A DNA stretch of 64,000 bases, from the NCBI RefSeq assembly GCF_017875735.1, contig NZ_JAGGMZ010000001.1, positions 2,790,001 to 2,854,000 on the forward strand, written 5' to 3'. The notes under the pieces are model-generated. The model ran no database searches, was not told the origin of the DNA, and worked only from the letters and a program-made list of their open reading frames with translations. Positions 14,813 to 24,181 of the stretch are shown here, piece after piece. This DNA is from Arthrobacter sp. CAN_C5 (GTDB lineage: Bacteria; Actinomycetota; Actinomycetes; Actinomycetales; Micrococcaceae). A program made the position numbers and the translations under genes. Each line of letters opens with the position of its first letter. The stretch's first letter is position 1.

Positions 14813-17086
14813 TTAGTTGTCGTCGCCCTCTGCTGAGCCGACCGAGACTGCCGAAGCATCGTCGGCGGCGGCGGCGTCGTCGGCAACCACTGGGGAGAGC
14901 GAAAGCTTTCCGCGGTCGTCGATCTTGGTGATTTCAACCTGGACCTTCTGGCCCACCGAGACAATGTCGTCGACGTTGTCGACGCGCTTGCCGTTGGCCA
15001 GCTTGCGCAGCTCGGAGATGTGGAGCAGCCCATCCTTGCCCGGGGTCAGGGAGACGAAGGCACCGAAGGTGGTGGTCTTGACGACCGTACCCAGGTACCG
15101 CTCGCCAATCTCAGGAACCTGAGGGTTGGCGATGGCGTTCACCGCGGCGCGTGCAGCCTCGGCCGCACCACCGTTGGTGGCGCCGATCAGGACGGTGCCG
15201 TCATCTTCAATGGAGATGTCAGCGCCGGTGTCTTCCTGGATCTGGTTGATCATCTTGCCCTTGGGGCCAATGACCTCGCCGATCTTGTCAACCGGGATCT
15301 TCACCGAGATGATGCGTGGCGCGAACTCGGAGAGCTCGTCCGGCACGTCGATGGCTGCCTCAAGGACACCCAGGATGTGCAGGCGGGCTTCGCGGGCCTG
15401 CTTCAGTGCTGCGGCGAGCACCGAGGCGGGGATGCCGTCGAGTTTGGTGTCCAGCTGGATCGCTGTGACGAACTCGGCGGTACCGGCAACCTTGAAGTCC
15501 ATGTCACCGAAAGCATCTTCGGCGCCGAGGATGTCGGTCAGCGCCGCGTAGCGGGTCTGACCGTCGACGACGTCGGACACCAGGCCCATGGCGATACCGG
15601 CGACGGGTGCCTTCAGGGGCACACCGGCGTTCAGCAGCGACAGGGTTGAGGCACAGACCGAGCCCATCGACGTCGAGCCGTTGGAGCTCAGCGCCTCGGA
15701 GACCTGGCGGATGGCGTACGGGAATTCCTCACGGCTCGGCAGAACCGGCATGAGGGCACGCTCTGCGAGGGCACCGTGACCGATTTCGCGGCGCTTCGGC
15801 GAACCGACGCGGCCGGTTTCACCGGTGGAGTAGGGAGGGAAGTTGTAGTTGTGCATGTAGCGCTTGCGCGTTACCGGCGACAACGAGTCGATCTGCTGTT
15901 CCATCTTGAGCATGTTCAGCGTGGTGATGCCCATGATCTGGGTTTCGCCGCGCTCGAAGATTGCCGAACCGTGGACCCGGGGCAGCACCTCAACTTCGGC
16001 AGTGAGCTGGCGGATGTCGCTCAGGCCACGGCCGTCGATACGGATCTGGTCCTTGAGGATGCGCTGGCGGACAACGCTCTTGGTGACCGAGCGGAAAGCA
16101 GCTGAGAGTTCCTTCTCGCGGCCTTCGAACTGCCCGGCGAGGTCAGCGGTGACGCTGTCCTTGAGTGCGTCGGAGGCGAGGTCGCGCTCCTTTTTGTCAG
16201 CGATCTGGAAGACCTCGGTCAGCTTGGCTGCTGCTGCCGACTCCACTGCTGCGAAGACGTCGTCCTGGTAGTCGAGGAAGACCGGGAAGTCGACGGTTGG
16301 CTTGGCGGCGCGGCCGGCAAGGTCAGCCTGCGCGTCACAGAGGGCGCGGATGTACGGCTTTGCCGCTTCCAGTCCATCGGCCACGATCTCTTCGGTCGGT
16401 GCGGTGGCACCGTCTTCCTTGATGAGCTTCCACGAGTTGTCGGTAGCTTCAGCCTCGACCATCATGATGGCGACGTCGTCGCCCTCGGGTCCGCTGACAA
16501 CGCGGCCGGCGACGACCATGTCGAAGACCGAGTTCTCGAGCTCGGAGTGCTTCGGGAAGGCAATCCACTGGTCTTCGCCGCTGCCGTCGGACACGAGTGC
16601 CACGCGGACACCGCCGATGGGACCGGAGAAGGGAAGGCCGGAGAGCTGCGTGGACATCGACGCCGCGTTGATTGCGACGACGTCATACCGCACGTCGGGG
16701 TTGATCGCCAGAACGGTGACGACGATCTGGACCTCGTTGCGGAGGCCCTTCACGAACGCCGGGCGCAGTGGGCGGTCCATCAGCCGGCAGGCGAGGATCG
16801 CCTCGGTGGAGGGGCGGCCTTCGCGGCGGAAGAAGGAACCTGGGATACGCCCTGCGGCGTACATGCGCTCTTCAACGTCGACGGTCAGGGGGAAGAAGTC
16901 GAAGCCTTCGCGGGGGTGCTTGCCAGCGGTCGTTGCTGACAGGAGTGCGGTGTCTTCGTCGATGTACACCATTGCGGCGCCAGCTGCCTGCTGTGCAAGG
17001 CGGCCAGTCTCGAACCGTACGGTGCGCTTGCCGAACCGGCCGTTGTCAATAACGGCTTCGGCGAATTGGATTTCGGGACCCTCCAT
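14813..17086 (-). CDS. pnp: Polyribonucleotide nucleotidyltransferase (PNPase)
   Basis: PNPase degrades RNA 3' to 5' using phosphate, acts in the RNA decay machinery and can also add tails; some actinobacterial forms were named guanosine pentaphosphate synthetase. The 757 residues cover two RNase PH domains. The active-site region contains [11 protein letters not shown]-like residues near 470. A KH domain with [17 protein letters not shown] and a C-terminal S1 domain follow. A GGAGGTGA ribosome-binding site precedes the ATG. The acidic tail AEGDDN is ordinary for the family. It sits between rpsO and the M16 gene in the standard order. Confidence 0.97.
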   Translation of the reverse strand: MEGPEIQFAEAVIDNGRFGKRTVRFETGRLAQQAAGAAMVYIDEDTALLSATTAGKHPREGFDFFPLTVDVEERMYAAGRIPGSFFRREGRPSTEAILACRLMDRPLRPAFVKGLRNEVQIVVTVLAINPDVRYDVVAINAASMSTQLSGLPFSGPIGGVRVALVSDGSGEDQWIAFPKHSELENSVFDMVVAGRVVSGPEGDDVAIMMVEAEATDNSWKLIKEDGATAPTEEIVADGLEAAKPYIRALCDAQADLAGRAAKPTVDFPVFLDYQDDVFAAVESAAAAKLTEVFQIADKKERDLASDALKDSVTADLAGQFEGREKELSAAFRSVTKSVVRQRILKDQIRIDGRGLSDIRQLTAEVEVLPRVHGSAIFERGETQIMGITTLNMLKMEQQIDSLSPVTRKRYMHNYNFPPYSTGETGRVGSPKRREIGHGALAERALMPVLPSREEFPYAIRQVSEALSSNGSTSMGSVCASTLSLLNAGVPLKAPVAGIAMGLVSDVVDGQTRYAALTDILGAEDAFGDMDFKVAGTAEFVTAIQLDTKLDGIPASVLAAALKQAREARLHILGVLEAAIDVPDELSEFAPRIISVKIPVDKIGEVIGPKGKMINQIQEDTGADISIEDDGTVLIGATNGGAAEAARAAVNAIANPQVPEIGERYLGTVVKTTTFGAFVSLTPGKDGLLHISELRKLANGKRVDNVDDIVSVGQKVQVEITKIDDRGKLSLSPVVADDAAAADDASAVSVGSAEGDDN

Positions 17087-17131
17087 AGAGAGTCACCTCC
17101 GTTTCTGTTTAGCGAGCCTTGCCGGAACCTG

Positions 17132-17151
17132 CCCACCGTCTTCGCGGTGGG
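17132..17151 (-). promoter_or_regulatory. Hairpin in the pnp leader
   Basis: CCCACCG pairs perfectly with CGGTGGG around a six-base loop, about 45 bp upstream of the pnp start. pnp leaders in other bacteria fold into structures that PNPase autoregulates, so a control role is possible. Only the fold itself is seen here. Confidence 0.4.
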
Positions 17152-17323
17152 TATCGCATCCGGTCTTCGATCGAGATCCACGGGAACTCACGCATCGTCG
17201 GCACCAAAGTGTGCTGGACGTGCCGTCTGCTCCCGGAGACCACTACCGAGGACCGCGAATGCGCGGTGCCTGCCTGGCTCCAATGTGTTGAGTTGTTCGT
17301 GTGGCCGGTGGCCACATGTGGAA

Positions 17324-17355
17324 GGCGGCTCCTTCCCTTCAAGGAAGGCGCCGCC
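17324..17355 (-). terminator. Terminator hairpin after rpsO
   Basis: GGCGGC-t-CCTTCC pairs with GGAAGG-c-GCCGCC around a six-base loop, 12 bp downstream of the rpsO stop. The stem is strong but no long U-run follows, so some read-through into pnp is likely, as in other rpsO-pnp units. Confidence 0.65.
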
Positions 17356-17367
17356 CCACGTGTGTTA

Positions 17368-17637
17368 CTAGCGGCGCAGGCCGAGACGCTCGATGAGCGT
17401 ACGGTAGCGCGTGATGTCAGTCTTGCGCAGGTAGTCCAGCAGACGACGACGGCGTCCAACCATCAGGAGCAGGCCACGACGCGTGTGGTGGTCGTGCTTG
17501 TGCATCTTGAGGTGTTCGGTCAGGTCGAGAATACGGCGGGACAGCATAGCAATCTGCACCTCAGGTGAGCCGGTATCGGCTTCCCCGGTTGCATATTCCT
17601 TGATGATTTCCTGCTTGATAGCGGCGTCAAGGGCCAC
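17368..17637 (-). CDS. rpsO: 30S ribosomal protein S15
   Basis: S15 binds the central domain of 16S rRNA early in small-subunit assembly. The 89-residue protein has normal length and the conserved segments [33 protein letters not shown] and LLDYLRKTD. The start is GTG with TAGGAGTTT upstream. It lies upstream of pnp, separated by about 280 bp that contain a terminator-like hairpin. Confidence 0.98.
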   Translation of the reverse strand: MALDAAIKQEIIKEYATGEADTGSPEVQIAMLSRRILDLTEHLKMHKHDHHTRRGLLLMVGRRRRLLDYLRKTDITRYRTLIERLGLRR

Positions 17638-17773
17638 AATAAACTCCTAGAGTTGTACCGTGAACAATTTTCCTGGTCTTCACGGCAGCTAAATTCACTT
17701 GGAGCTTCGCTGCCGAGCCATGGACACAGAAAGATCCAGCCACCACGGACTGCAGCCGGATCCACGTTCGAGT

Positions 17774-18766
17774 TTACCTGCTGTGGTGTTGTTCTGTCGA
17801 AAGGACCTCGCGCGTGCGTACGACGTCCAGGTGCATTTGTGCGATCAGCGCCTCGGGCCCGGTGTAGGCGACCATTCCCCGGAGCCGCTGGGTGAACTCG
17901 ACGATGATGATCTGCCCGTACAGGTCGAAGTCGGAGACCTCTTCCTGGGGCCGGTCAATGACGTGGGCTTCAACGTGCCGGCTGACGCCCTCGAAGGTGG
18001 GGTTCGACCCCACCGAGATGGCAGCCGGCCAGCGGGTCCCCGCTTCATCCAGCAGCCACCCGGCGTAGATTCCGTCAGCGGGAATGTAGCCTCCGGAGTC
18101 CGGGGACAGGTTGGCGGTCGGGTAGCCCAGCTCCCTCCCCCGGGCGGCACCGTGCACCACTTCTCCCCGCATCCGGTGCGGACGCCCGAGGATCCGTGCC
18201 GCCGTGGCGACGTCGCCGTCCTCCAGCGCTTCGCGGACCCAGGTGGAGGAGCAGCGCCGGTCGCCGTCGGCCTCGGTGGGTTCGGTGGGGCTGGCACCGA
18301 AGTCGTCGATGACGATCACTTCGAAGCCGAGCTTCGCGCCGAGTTCCCGCATGGTGTCCAGGTCACCGCTGTTGTCACGGCCAAACCTGACGTCCCGTCC
18401 CACCACGACTGCCCGTGCGTCCAGGGCGTCGACGAAGACCTTGGTGACAAACTCCTCGGGGGTGTTTGCCGCCAGTTCCAGCGTGTAGTGCATCATGACC
18501 AATGCCTGGATGCCGGTGGTGGCGAGGGTTTCAATCCGGTCCTCGAGGCCCATGATGAGCTCGGGCGCCTGATCCGGGCGGTGGACCTTTGCCGGGTGCG
18601 GTTCGAAGGACACCACCACCGCCGCGGCATGGTGCGACTCCGCCGCTGCAACCAGGTGCTGCAACACCCGCTGGTGCCCGATGTGGACGCCGTCGAAGTT
18701 GCCGATGGTGACCACAGATGGACCAAAACCATTCGGAACACTGGTCAGGTCATTCCAGTAGTACAC
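17774..18766 (-). CDS. ribF: Bifunctional riboflavin kinase / FAD synthetase
   Basis: RibF phosphorylates riboflavin to FMN and adenylates FMN to FAD. The 330-residue protein has the N-terminal nucleotidyltransferase domain with TIGNFDGVHIGHQ (20-32) and STWVREALEDGD (about 191-202). The C-terminal kinase domain carries GYPTANLSP (about 223-231) and the YAGWL segment. It starts with GTG, preceded by AGAGGAGATGC. No FMN riboswitch-like sequence is visible upstream, so it is probably not flavin-controlled at RNA level. It lies between rpsO and a DUF4345 gene. Confidence 0.96.
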   Translation of the reverse strand: MYYWNDLTSVPNGFGPSVVTIGNFDGVHIGHQRVLQHLVAAAESHHAAAVVVSFEPHPAKVHRPDQAPELIMGLEDRIETLATTGIQALVMMHYTLELAANTPEEFVTKVFVDALDARAVVVGRDVRFGRDNSGDLDTMRELGAKLGFEVIVIDDFGASPTEPTEADGDRRCSSTWVREALEDGDVATAARILGRPHRMRGEVVHGAARGRELGYPTANLSPDSGGYIPADGIYAGWLLDEAGTRWPAAISVGSNPTFEGVSRHVEAHVIDRPQEEVSDFDLYGQIIIVEFTQRLRGMVAYTGPEALIAQMHLDVVRTREVLSTEQHHSR

Positions 18767-18839
18767 GCATCTCCTCTTTCGTTTCTTCGTTCAGTGCTGC
18801 CCGGCAGTGCGCCGGCACAGCGTGCCGCCCGTGGGCTGA

Positions 18840-19511
18840 TTAGCCGCGGGCGGCGTACTCGTTGCGGATTTCAGTGGTCTTCGCGATGTACCGGTGCCAG
18901 ACCAGCAGGGCGGCCGGGAAAGCGAGTTCGATGACCATCAGGATGATCATCATGTAGTGCGGGGTCCCGGAGAATGCCCAGGACAGGACGCGGCCAATCC
19001 CGCCGATGAAGACCATCAGGCAGACCATCCACAGCATGTTCGCCCATTCGAACTTCACACCGATGGTGATGAACGCGGCACCAACACCCACCATCATCGC
19101 GGCGAAGAACCGGAACTGGCTTTCCAGGGTGGGGCTGGGGGTGCCAATATCGGTGTCGGGCAGGCCCGAGGTCCCGGTGATCAGGTAGTACGCGCCGAAA
19201 CCGGCGAGGATCAGCCCGACCAGGACGACGACTGTCCGGAAGACGCCCCACTCCCCCTTGGCCGACTTGGGTTTGGTGGCCTTCTTCGAGCTCTTCGCAG
19301 CCGTTTTCGGATCCGACGACGGCGTAGCGGTCCGGGACGATGCTCCGGGGGCGGGGCTCGGCTGGCTCCCAGCAGGGCGTGACTGACCGGGGGCCGGCTG
19401 GCTCCCAGCAGGGCGTGACTGACCAGCCGCTGGACTGGACGGCTTGCTGCCGGAGCCTGGACGGGTGCTGTCCTGTGGATTGCCGGTGGGGTGATTCTCT
19501 GGGCTGGACAT
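18840..19511 (-). CDS. DUF4345-like membrane protein with Pro/Ser-rich repeat N-terminus
   Basis: The 223-residue product has a disordered N-terminal half (about 1-85) rich in Ser, Pro and Lys. It includes a direct repeat in which GQSRPAGSQP occurs twice in tandem. Four hydrophobic segments follow (roughly 92-112, 135-152, 160-178 and 184-205), with FRFFAAMMVGVGAAFI matching the DUF4345 pattern. Function is unknown. It lies in the ribF-truB interval on the same strand as its neighbours. The family call is moderate; the membrane nature is clear. Confidence 0.7.
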   Translation of the reverse strand: MSSPENHPTGNPQDSTRPGSGSKPSSPAAGQSRPAGSQPAPGQSRPAGSQPSPAPGASSRTATPSSDPKTAAKSSKKATKPKSAKGEWGVFRTVVVLVGLILAGFGAYYLITGTSGLPDTDIGTPSPTLESQFRFFAAMMVGVGAAFITIGVKFEWANMLWMVCLMVFIGGIGRVLSWAFSGTPHYMMIILMVIELAFPAALLVWHRYIAKTTEIRNEYAARG

Positions 19512-19575
19512 GAGGCTCCCTTATGGATGTGCCGCTACTGGTCGAAGGTGAAATCTGTGTGCTGCTGACATACTC

Positions 19576-20046
19576 TCACGCAGTGGGGCTGGCCCGCTCG
19601 GTGGCGGGTTCAGCTGCCCGCCCGCGCCGGTTGAGATAGAGCCACCAGAGCCCCAGCACCGGCAGGAGCAGGGGAACGAAGCCGTACCCGCGTCCAAAGA
19701 GCGACCAGACCGTGTCGTTGGGGAACGCCTCGGGGTCAAGGAGGCTGAACAGCCCGATGGTCAGCACACCGACCAGTTCCAGGCCGACCGCGCCCACCGA
19801 GATCCAGTACCAACGCCGCCCGGGCATCGCCAGGGACACCGTGGCGAGGACATACACGCCGGCCGCGAGGGCGGTCAGGAGGTAAGCCAGCGGGGCTTCG
19901 GCGAACTTGGTGCTGATCTGGAAGACGGCCCGTGCGGTTGCCGCGAGGGCGAAAATACCGTAGACGGCAATCAGTAGGCGACCCGGACCGCTGTTGCGGT
20001 GACGAGAGGGCCCTACCGGGGACGTTTCAGTGCGGCGCGTGCTCAC
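19576..20046 (-). CDS. Small integral membrane protein
   Basis: I read a 156-residue protein starting at the GTG at 20046, which overlaps the stop of the preceding gene in a GTGA arrangement. Three to four hydrophobic segments are visible: LLIAVYGIFALAAT, a YLLTALAAGVYVLATVSL region, WISVGAVGLELVGVLTIGLF and FVPLLLPVLGLWWLYL. A basic tail follows. I do not recognise a named family with certainty. The frame stays open further upstream, but that stretch overlaps the preceding gene and is Arg-rich, so it is not coding. Co-translation with the next membrane protein suggests a shared role. Confidence 0.65.
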   Translation of the reverse strand: MSTRRTETSPVGPSRHRNSGPGRLLIAVYGIFALAATARAVFQISTKFAEAPLAYLLTALAAGVYVLATVSLAMPGRRWYWISVGAVGLELVGVLTIGLFSLLDPEAFPNDTVWSLFGRGYGFVPLLLPVLGLWWLYLNRRGRAAEPATERASPTA

Positions 20047-20414
20047 AGGGGCACCCGGTCCCAGATCTGTTCCATCCGGAACAGCATAACGAAGACGGTG
20101 ATCCCGACGGCGCCGAGTACCACGTTGCTCCATCGGCTGCGCTCCAGGATGGCCCACCAGAACCCGGCCAGCGGGATACACAGCGCGGTGAGGAGGTAGC
20201 CCCAGAACTCCCAGGTCTCCCCGGCAATCGGCTCGCCACCGGTCTGCCTGATGATGGCTGCCACACCGTAGACCAGCAGGAACAGTTCGACGGCAGCGAC
20301 AGAGAGGATGGTGACGTCGTTGGGCGGCTGCCGGATCGCCGCCGCGCCGAAGCAGATGACCGCCGAGACCACGCAAACGATCACGCCGGCAATGAAAAAC
20401 CCGTCCACGATCAT
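20043..20414 (-). CDS. Small integral membrane protein
   Basis: A 123-residue protein made almost entirely of four hydrophobic segments (about 5-27, 36-58, 70-88 and 94-112). It starts with an ATG that overlaps the truB stop codon (ATGA) and its own end overlaps the next membrane-protein gene by four bases. The three genes are therefore tightly coupled. No catalytic motif is visible and I cannot name the family. Confidence 0.7.
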   Translation of the reverse strand: MIVDGFFIAGVIVCVVSAVICFGAAAIRQPPNDVTILSVAAVELFLLVYGVAAIIRQTGGEPIAGETWEFWGYLLTALCIPLAGFWWAILERSRWSNVVLGAVGITVFVMLFRMEQIWDRVPL

Positions 20415-21391
20415 GAGGGGGTGCCGTTCTCGCCGGCGGTTGCGCTGTTCCCGTCGGAGGCAGTGCCGTTCTCACCGGCGGAGGTCTCGTTGCCGGGGGC
20501 GAAGACCAGCAGGGGGCGCGCCCGGTCGGCCGAGTTTTTCAGCAGGGCAACCAGGGTGCCGTCGGGAGCGAACGCCGCCACCGGACCGCCGTCGTCCCCG
20601 GCCGGGATAAACCGTCCGTGGGACAGGTCGAGCGCCTCGCCAGCGGAGAGTTCCCGCGGGGTGAACAGGACCCGTGCCGCGTCGTTGATAGGGAGGAGCC
20701 GCAGGTCGGTGGCGAGTTCCTCGAGGGTGGAAGCCTGGTCCAAAGAGTAGGGCCCCACCTGGGTGCGCCGGAGCGCGGTCAGGTGGCCGCCGACCCCGAG
20801 CGCCCGGCCCAGGTCACGGGCCAGGGCGCGGATGTAGGTGCCGGAACTGCATTCGACGGTGACATCGAGGTCCAGCAAGGTCTCATCGGCGTCCGGGTCT
20901 GTCACGGTCCGCATGTCGTGAAGCTCGAACCGGTGGATGGTCACGGGACGGGCCGCGAGGACAACGTCCTCGCCGGAGCGGACCCGGGTATAGGCGCGCT
21001 GACCCTTGACCTTGATGGCGCTCACGCTGCTGGGAACCTGTTCGATGTCGCCGGTGAGGGCCGCAACTCCTGCGCGAATGGCCTCGCCAGTGATATCGGC
21101 GGCCGAGGTGGTGGTGACGACGTCGCCCTCGGCATCGTCGGTCACTGTTGACTGGCCGAGCCTGATGGTGGCCGTGTAGGTCTTCGAGGTGCCCACCACA
21201 AAGGTCAGCAGCCGGGTCGCGCGGTTGATGCCGACCACCAGCACCCCTGTCGCCATCGGGTCGAGGGTGCCCGCGTGGCCCACCTTCCGGGTTCCCGCGA
21301 GCCGCCTCATCTTGCTCACCACGTCATGGCTGGTCCAGCCCTGAGGCTTGTCCACGATAATCAGTCCTGAGTGGACTTGCCCGGAATTCAC
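20411..21391 (-). CDS. truB: tRNA pseudouridine(55) synthase TruB
   Basis: TruB makes pseudouridine 55 in the T-loop of tRNAs. From the GTG at 21391 the protein has 326 residues, with the opening SGLIIVDKPQGWTSHDVV and the catalytic aspartate in GHAGTLDPMATGVL. The RAYTRVRSGEDV-like substrate segment and CSSGTYIRALARDLG complete the pattern. The C-terminal tail holds tandem SAGENGTAS-like repeats. I chose the GTG because GAGAGG lies just upstream; a longer open frame exists but adds nonconserved Arg/Pro-rich residues. TATACT lies seven bases upstream of the GTG and could be a -10 giving a very short leader. Confidence 0.95.
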   Translation of the reverse strand: MNSGQVHSGLIIVDKPQGWTSHDVVSKMRRLAGTRKVGHAGTLDPMATGVLVVGINRATRLLTFVVGTSKTYTATIRLGQSTVTDDAEGDVVTTTSAADITGEAIRAGVAALTGDIEQVPSSVSAIKVKGQRAYTRVRSGEDVVLAARPVTIHRFELHDMRTVTDPDADETLLDLDVTVECSSGTYIRALARDLGRALGVGGHLTALRRTQVGPYSLDQASTLEELATDLRLLPINDAARVLFTPRELSAGEALDLSHGRFIPAGDDGGPVAAFAPDGTLVALLKNSADRARPLLVFAPGNETSAGENGTASDGNSATAGENGTPS

Positions 21392-21518
21392 GCCTCTCAG
21401 TATAGGCGGGATGTAGTGGGCCACCGTCCGGCGGCGGAGCCCACCGGGACGGATAGGGAGCGGCTGCGCCGCCGGGTCGTCGGCGGCCAGCCCACCCTGG
21501 CGGCGATACGCTAGGCCC

Positions 21519-22718
21519 ATGCCGAACATCTCGACCCACGCCGCTGCGCTGCCACCGAACCAGATCCGCGAAATCACGCAGGCCGCCTGGGCCACCCCCG
21601 GCGCGATCGTCCTCAGTATCGGCGAACCAGGGTTCGCGGTGGCGCGGCATGTGCTGGAGGCGGGGATGGCCGCGCTTGACCGGGATGAGACGAACTACAC
21701 ACCCAACGCCGGCATCGCACCGCTGCGGGAAGCCTTCGCCAAGCGGTTCGGCGACCAGAATTCAGTCGACGTGGATCCGGCGCGAGTGTACGTGACGGCC
21801 GGCGCGCAGCAGGGCCTACACCTGGCGATGAGCCTGTTGCTCGGGGTCGGGGATGAAGTCCTGATTCCGAACCCCGGGTACCCCACGTTCGGGATGACAG
21901 CCCGCCTGCTCCATGCGGTCCCGGTGGAGTACCCGCTCCACGCCGGGCACGGGTTCCAGCCACGGGTTGAGGACCTGGAGCGGCTCGTCGGGCCCCGTAC
22001 CCGGGTGCTGGTCCTCAATTCGCCGTCCAACCCACTGGGCGCGGTGTTCAGCGAGGACCTGACCCGGGCGCTGATGGAGTTCGCCCGGGCGCATGACCTG
22101 TGGGTCATTTCCGACGAGTGCTACGAGTCGTTCACCTACGATGTGCCCCACGTCAGCCCAGCACGCTTTGATGGGTCGGGATCCGCTGACGGGTCGGCTG
22201 ACTGCCCGATAGATTCCTCGGCGCGGGTCTTCACCTCGGTGACCCTGTCCAAGACGTACGGACTGACCGGGATCCGGGTTGGTGCGTTGATCACCCCGCC
22301 GGGGATGCAGCAGCGTCTGGACAATGTCATGGAATCGATCGTCTCCTGCGTTGCGGCGTCCTCGCAGTATTCGGCCCTGGCGGCCCTGACCGGGCCCCAG
22401 GACTATGTCGCCACCGCGCTGGAGCATTACCGCCGCAATCGGGACGCTGCGTCGGCGGTCCTGGCAGCGCTGGGAATCGACTTCCTCGACGCGCAGGGCG
22501 CGTTCTACCTGTGGGCCGACCTCTCCCACGCCACCGACGGAAACGTCAGGGACTGGGTGCACCGGCTGCTGAGGGAGCAGGGTGTTGCGGTCGCTCCGGG
22601 CACCGCCTTCGGTTCGATAGGTGAAGGGTGGATTCGCATCTCGCTGTGTGGCGATACCGATGAGCTGGTGGAGGGTCTGTCGCGACTCCCTGGCCGCCCA
22701 CCACGCCACCACGACTAG
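21519..22718 (+). CDS. Class I/II pyridoxal-phosphate aminotransferase
   Basis: A fold-type I aminotransferase of 399 residues, cytosolic. It shows the substrate-side motif NYTPNAGIAPLREA, the SPSNPLGAV segment (Asn171) and the cofactor-binding DECYE (Asp199, Tyr202). The Schiff-base Lys245 lies in TLSKTYGLTGIR. The amino donor and acceptor cannot be deduced. The gene is divergent from truB and stands on the opposite strand from the flanking RNA/translation genes, so it interrupts the conserved truB-rbfA order. Confidence 0.88.
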   Translation: MPNISTHAAALPPNQIREITQAAWATPGAIVLSIGEPGFAVARHVLEAGMAALDRDETNYTPNAGIAPLREAFAKRFGDQNSVDVDPARVYVTAGAQQGLHLAMSLLLGVGDEVLIPNPGYPTFGMTARLLHAVPVEYPLHAGHGFQPRVEDLERLVGPRTRVLVLNSPSNPLGAVFSEDLTRALMEFARAHDLWVISDECYESFTYDVPHVSPARFDGSGSADGSADCPIDSSARVFTSVTLSKTYGLTGIRVGALITPPGMQQRLDNVMESIVSCVAASSQYSALAALTGPQDYVATALEHYRRNRDAASAVLAALGIDFLDAQGAFYLWADLSHATDGNVRDWVHRLLREQGVAVAPGTAFGSIGEGWIRISLCGDTDELVEGLSRLPGRPPRHHD

Positions 22719-22742
22719 AACCAGCTCAGTTTCTGGCTGACA

Positions 22743-22771
22743 TTTACATCAAAGTTGACTGGGTCTATCCT
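22743..22771 (+). promoter_or_regulatory. Candidate promoter for the ScyD/ScyE-like gene
   Basis: TTTACA (22743-22748) and TATCCT (22766-22771) are separated by 17 bp. This would give a leader of about 125 bases before the GTG at 22902. Confidence 0.45.
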
Positions 22772-22901
22772 GTGAATGTTTCGGTGGTCTACCGTCCCAG
22801 AATGACGCTTAGGCGGACGATTTGGGGGCATGGGGCGCGCGGCGTTCTCGCCGGAAAAAGGTCTCACGTTGTCACTTTCGTCAATGTTGAGGAGATACAC
22901 C

Positions 22902-24089
22902 GTGAAAAAAGCAACCTCCGCCGCGCTCGCATCCATTGCACTCGCGGCGACCCTGGGGCTCGGAGCCGGCCCCGCGCATTCCTGGGGATACAGCAAACCC
23001 CTCCCCACACCGGGTAAGACCACCACCCTGGCCGATGGCCTCCTGTCGCCCCTGCGGCTCGCCCTCGGACCTGGGAAATCGTTCGACGTCGCCCAGTCCT
23101 TCGGCGGGACCGTCGACCGCATCGCGGCGGATGGTTCGATCCAGCAACTCGATGCCATGCCCGGCTACTTCTCAGGCTCGGTGTCCCGCTTCGGGGGAAC
23201 CACCTATTACACGATGACTGTTGGCGCGGGTGAGGGCATACCGGCAGCCAACGAGTCCCTTCTGAAGTCCATTGACAGGCGCGGCAAGGTCAGGACCATC
23301 ACCGACATCGCCGCGTATGAACGTGCGGCGAATCCTGACGGCGGCACCATCTACGGGTTCAGGGACCTGGACGAGGAGTGCCTGGCCGCACAGGTCAATC
23401 TGGGTCCCTTCGCACGGTACCCCGGAGCCCAGGATTCCAACCCCTATGCCACCGTGGCCCTCGGCTCCCAGGTACTCGTAGCGGATGCTGGAGCCAATGC
23501 GATCTTCAGGGTTGACCGGTGGGGCAAGGTGTCCACCGTCGCGGTCCTGCCCGCAATCCCCCTCGAAATCAACGAGGAACGGGCGGCGGCGCTCGGACTC
23601 GATCCGTGCGCTGTGGGCTCCACCTACTACCTGGAACCGGTGCCCACTGACATCGAGATCGGGTGGAACGGCAAGCTCTATGTGACCTCGCTACCCGGCG
23701 GGCCGGAGGATCCGTCGCTCGGAGCCCTCGGCTCCGTGTTCGCCGTCAACCTGTGGAAGGGCACCGCCACCCAGGTGGCTACCGGGCTGGTCACCCCCAC
23801 CGGGGTGGCAGTGGACGGGGGCGGGAACATCTACGTGGCTGAGCTGTTCGCGAACCGGATTTCGGTCATCCCCCGTGGATCGTCAACGGCGCAGCCGCTG
23901 CTGGAGGTCCCCCTGCCCGCAGAGGTCGAGCTGCGGGGGTCGACCCTGTACGCCACCACCGATGTCCTCCCCGGAGAAGGGACACCTCCCGACGGGAAGG
24001 TGATCAAGGTGAAGCTCAACGGCGGACACGGCTGGTACCCGTCCGGGCAGGAACCGACCGGTGACACGGCCGACGCCAACCAGGACTGA
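22902..24089 (+). CDS. Secreted ScyD/ScyE-family beta-propeller-like protein
   Basis: From the GTG at 22902 (GAGGAG upstream) the protein has 395 residues. A Sec signal peptide is clear: VKK, a long Ala/Leu core and a PAHS cleavage region near residue 27. The mature part repeats segments that alternate glycine-rich turns with short strands, for example LVADAGANAIFRVDRWGKV and VAVDGGGNIYVAELFANRI, as in NHL-type propellers. The pattern matches the ScyD/ScyE family, named for cyanobacterial scytonemin genes, but in actinobacteria its role is unknown. It is exported and probably binds a ligand or surface component. Confidence 0.72.
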   Translation: MKKATSAALASIALAATLGLGAGPAHSWGYSKPLPTPGKTTTLADGLLSPLRLALGPGKSFDVAQSFGGTVDRIAADGSIQQLDAMPGYFSGSVSRFGGTTYYTMTVGAGEGIPAANESLLKSIDRRGKVRTITDIAAYERAANPDGGTIYGFRDLDEECLAAQVNLGPFARYPGAQDSNPYATVALGSQVLVADAGANAIFRVDRWGKVSTVAVLPAIPLEINEERAAALGLDPCAVGSTYYLEPVPTDIEIGWNGKLYVTSLPGGPEDPSLGALGSVFAVNLWKGTATQVATGLVTPTGVAVDGGGNIYVAELFANRISVIPRGSSTAQPLLEVPLPAEVELRGSTLYATTDVLPGEGTPPDGKVIKVKLNGGHGWYPSGQEPTGDTADANQD

Positions 24090-24181
24090 CCAGCAGGAAT
24101 TCAACCAGTGTTAACGCCGGGAGGGCGGGTCCGCTGCTGCGGACCCGCCCTCCCGTGTGTACTGGCCTAATGTGTACTGAC

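Noticed and set aside
18767-18839. Possible FMN riboswitch upstream of ribF
   Set aside because: The interval is too short and lacks the conserved RFN-element segments.
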